Origin: an uncultured Nitrososphaerales archaeon
Lineage (GTDB): Archaea; Thermoproteota; Nitrososphaeria; Nitrososphaerales; Nitrosocaldaceae
DNA length: 64,000 nucleotides
Reading direction: 5' to 3'
NCBI GenBank assembly: GCA_938030895.1
Contig: CALHIV010000011.1
Span: 1 to 64,000, forward strand
Part shown: positions 63,813 through 64,000 of the stretch, in pieces
Numbering within the stretch: the first letter of the stretch is position 1
Layout of the letters: every line of letters begins with the position of its first letter
The notes under the pieces: model-generated
Databases searched by the model: none
What the model was told of the DNA's origin: nothing
Seen by the model: the letters and a program-made list of their open reading frames with translations, nothing else
Made by a program: the position numbers and the translations under genes

Positions 63813-64000
63813 ATGCGCAGTACTCTAGTAATGGCAGCAATAGTTGCATTAATGGTAGCATTTACTGTAACAGAGCAACTTGCATTTGCTGCACATGGGA
63901 GAGAGGTTAAACCAAACGATAATGGAAGCATACCGTTCGTAGAGCCAGATCAGAACCCACATGAATGCTGGACACCTGAAGGAGATCCATGCCCAATAGA
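63813..64000 (+). CDS. Secreted protein, N-terminal part only
   Basis: The gene runs off the right edge; 62 residues are visible. It opens with a signal peptide (MRSTLVMAAIVALMVAFTVT, cleavage likely after AFAA), followed by a mature start (HGREVKPNDNGSIPFVEPDQ) with two Cys residues in HECWTPEGDPCPI. Cys pairs could form a disulfide or bind metal. Family cannot be told without the rest. Confidence 0.7.
   Translation, partial: MRSTLVMAAIVALMVAFTVTEQLAFAAHGREVKPNDNGSIPFVEPDQNPHECWTPEGDPCPI

Overview
The window is archaeal and most likely from an ammonia-oxidising member of the Nitrososphaerota (Thaumarchaeota). The archaeal part is well supported: Rpo11/RpoL, TFS, PCNA, Cdc48, GatD/GatE, S19e, L2, Nep1, the RNase P protein Rpp21, a 7S SRP RNA, a tRNA-Gly, and many TATA-like boxes 20-30 bases before a start codon, which implies leaderless transcripts. 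The lineage call rests on an Amt transporter with a cluster of PII proteins, a relic ending in a PEFG-CTERM-type sorting signal, a tetraether-synthase-type radical SAM protein and several small conserved proteins of thaumarchaeal character. A thermophilic, Nitrosocaldus-like lineage is a guess from general composition (ATA/AGG-rich codons) and is not proven here.

Layout. 1-2263: a coiled-coil protein cut by the window edge and a winged-helix regulator. 2264-6838: a gene-poor island holding purine and pyrimidine tracts, one orphan CRISPR-repeat-like sequence, decayed genes (one a PEFG-CTERM surface protein) and one intact DUF4234-like membrane protein. An 18-bp sequence at 2392-2409 recurs at 6821-6838, where it covers the 3' end of tRNA-Gly, so the island may be the remains of an integrated element. 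6981-9873: information-processing genes (nep1, rpp21, rps19e, PDCD5-like) and a cyclase-family hydrolase. 9967-21949: AmmeMemoRadiSam enzyme, a phosphatase, rpoL, tfs, pcn, aspartate kinase, tyrS, an mtnA-like gene and small unknowns. 22102-27361: PII, the housekeeping nurA-herA pair and three related winged-helix genes. 27467-35892: gatE, gatD, cdc48, rpl2, a DapDC-family decarboxylase and acylphosphatase. 36487-36803: SRP RNA.

37505-41254 is the most unusual block: a second, divergent NurA-like/HerA-like pair. Its NurA-like partner is far longer than normal (632 aa) and carries an apparent internal winged helix. It sits alone between gene-poor flanks. 41736-46367 is the phosphate uptake locus, with pstSCA divergent from pstB-phoU. 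46459-49224 is a nitrogen locus: amt, a tiny membrane protein, a PII protein fused to an unknown C-terminal domain, and a further PII. Neither of these two PII proteins has the canonical ATP-binding B-loop.

49327-64000: tRNA-synthetase-like B3/4 protein, CBS plus zinc-finger protein, cobJ, an F420-type oxidoreductase, a TnpB relic, trmJ, an alpha/beta hydrolase, a Tes-like radical SAM enzyme, TrmB, tandem-winged-helix and DtxR-type regulators, an exported DsrE-like protein, several small membrane or PH-like proteins and a truncated secreted protein.

A trait across the window is short microsatellite-like DNA, both between genes and as in-frame low-complexity inserts inside essential proteins (RpoL, PCNA, GatD, GatE, DapDC family). 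All functional calls come from reading the sequence; no database search was run.
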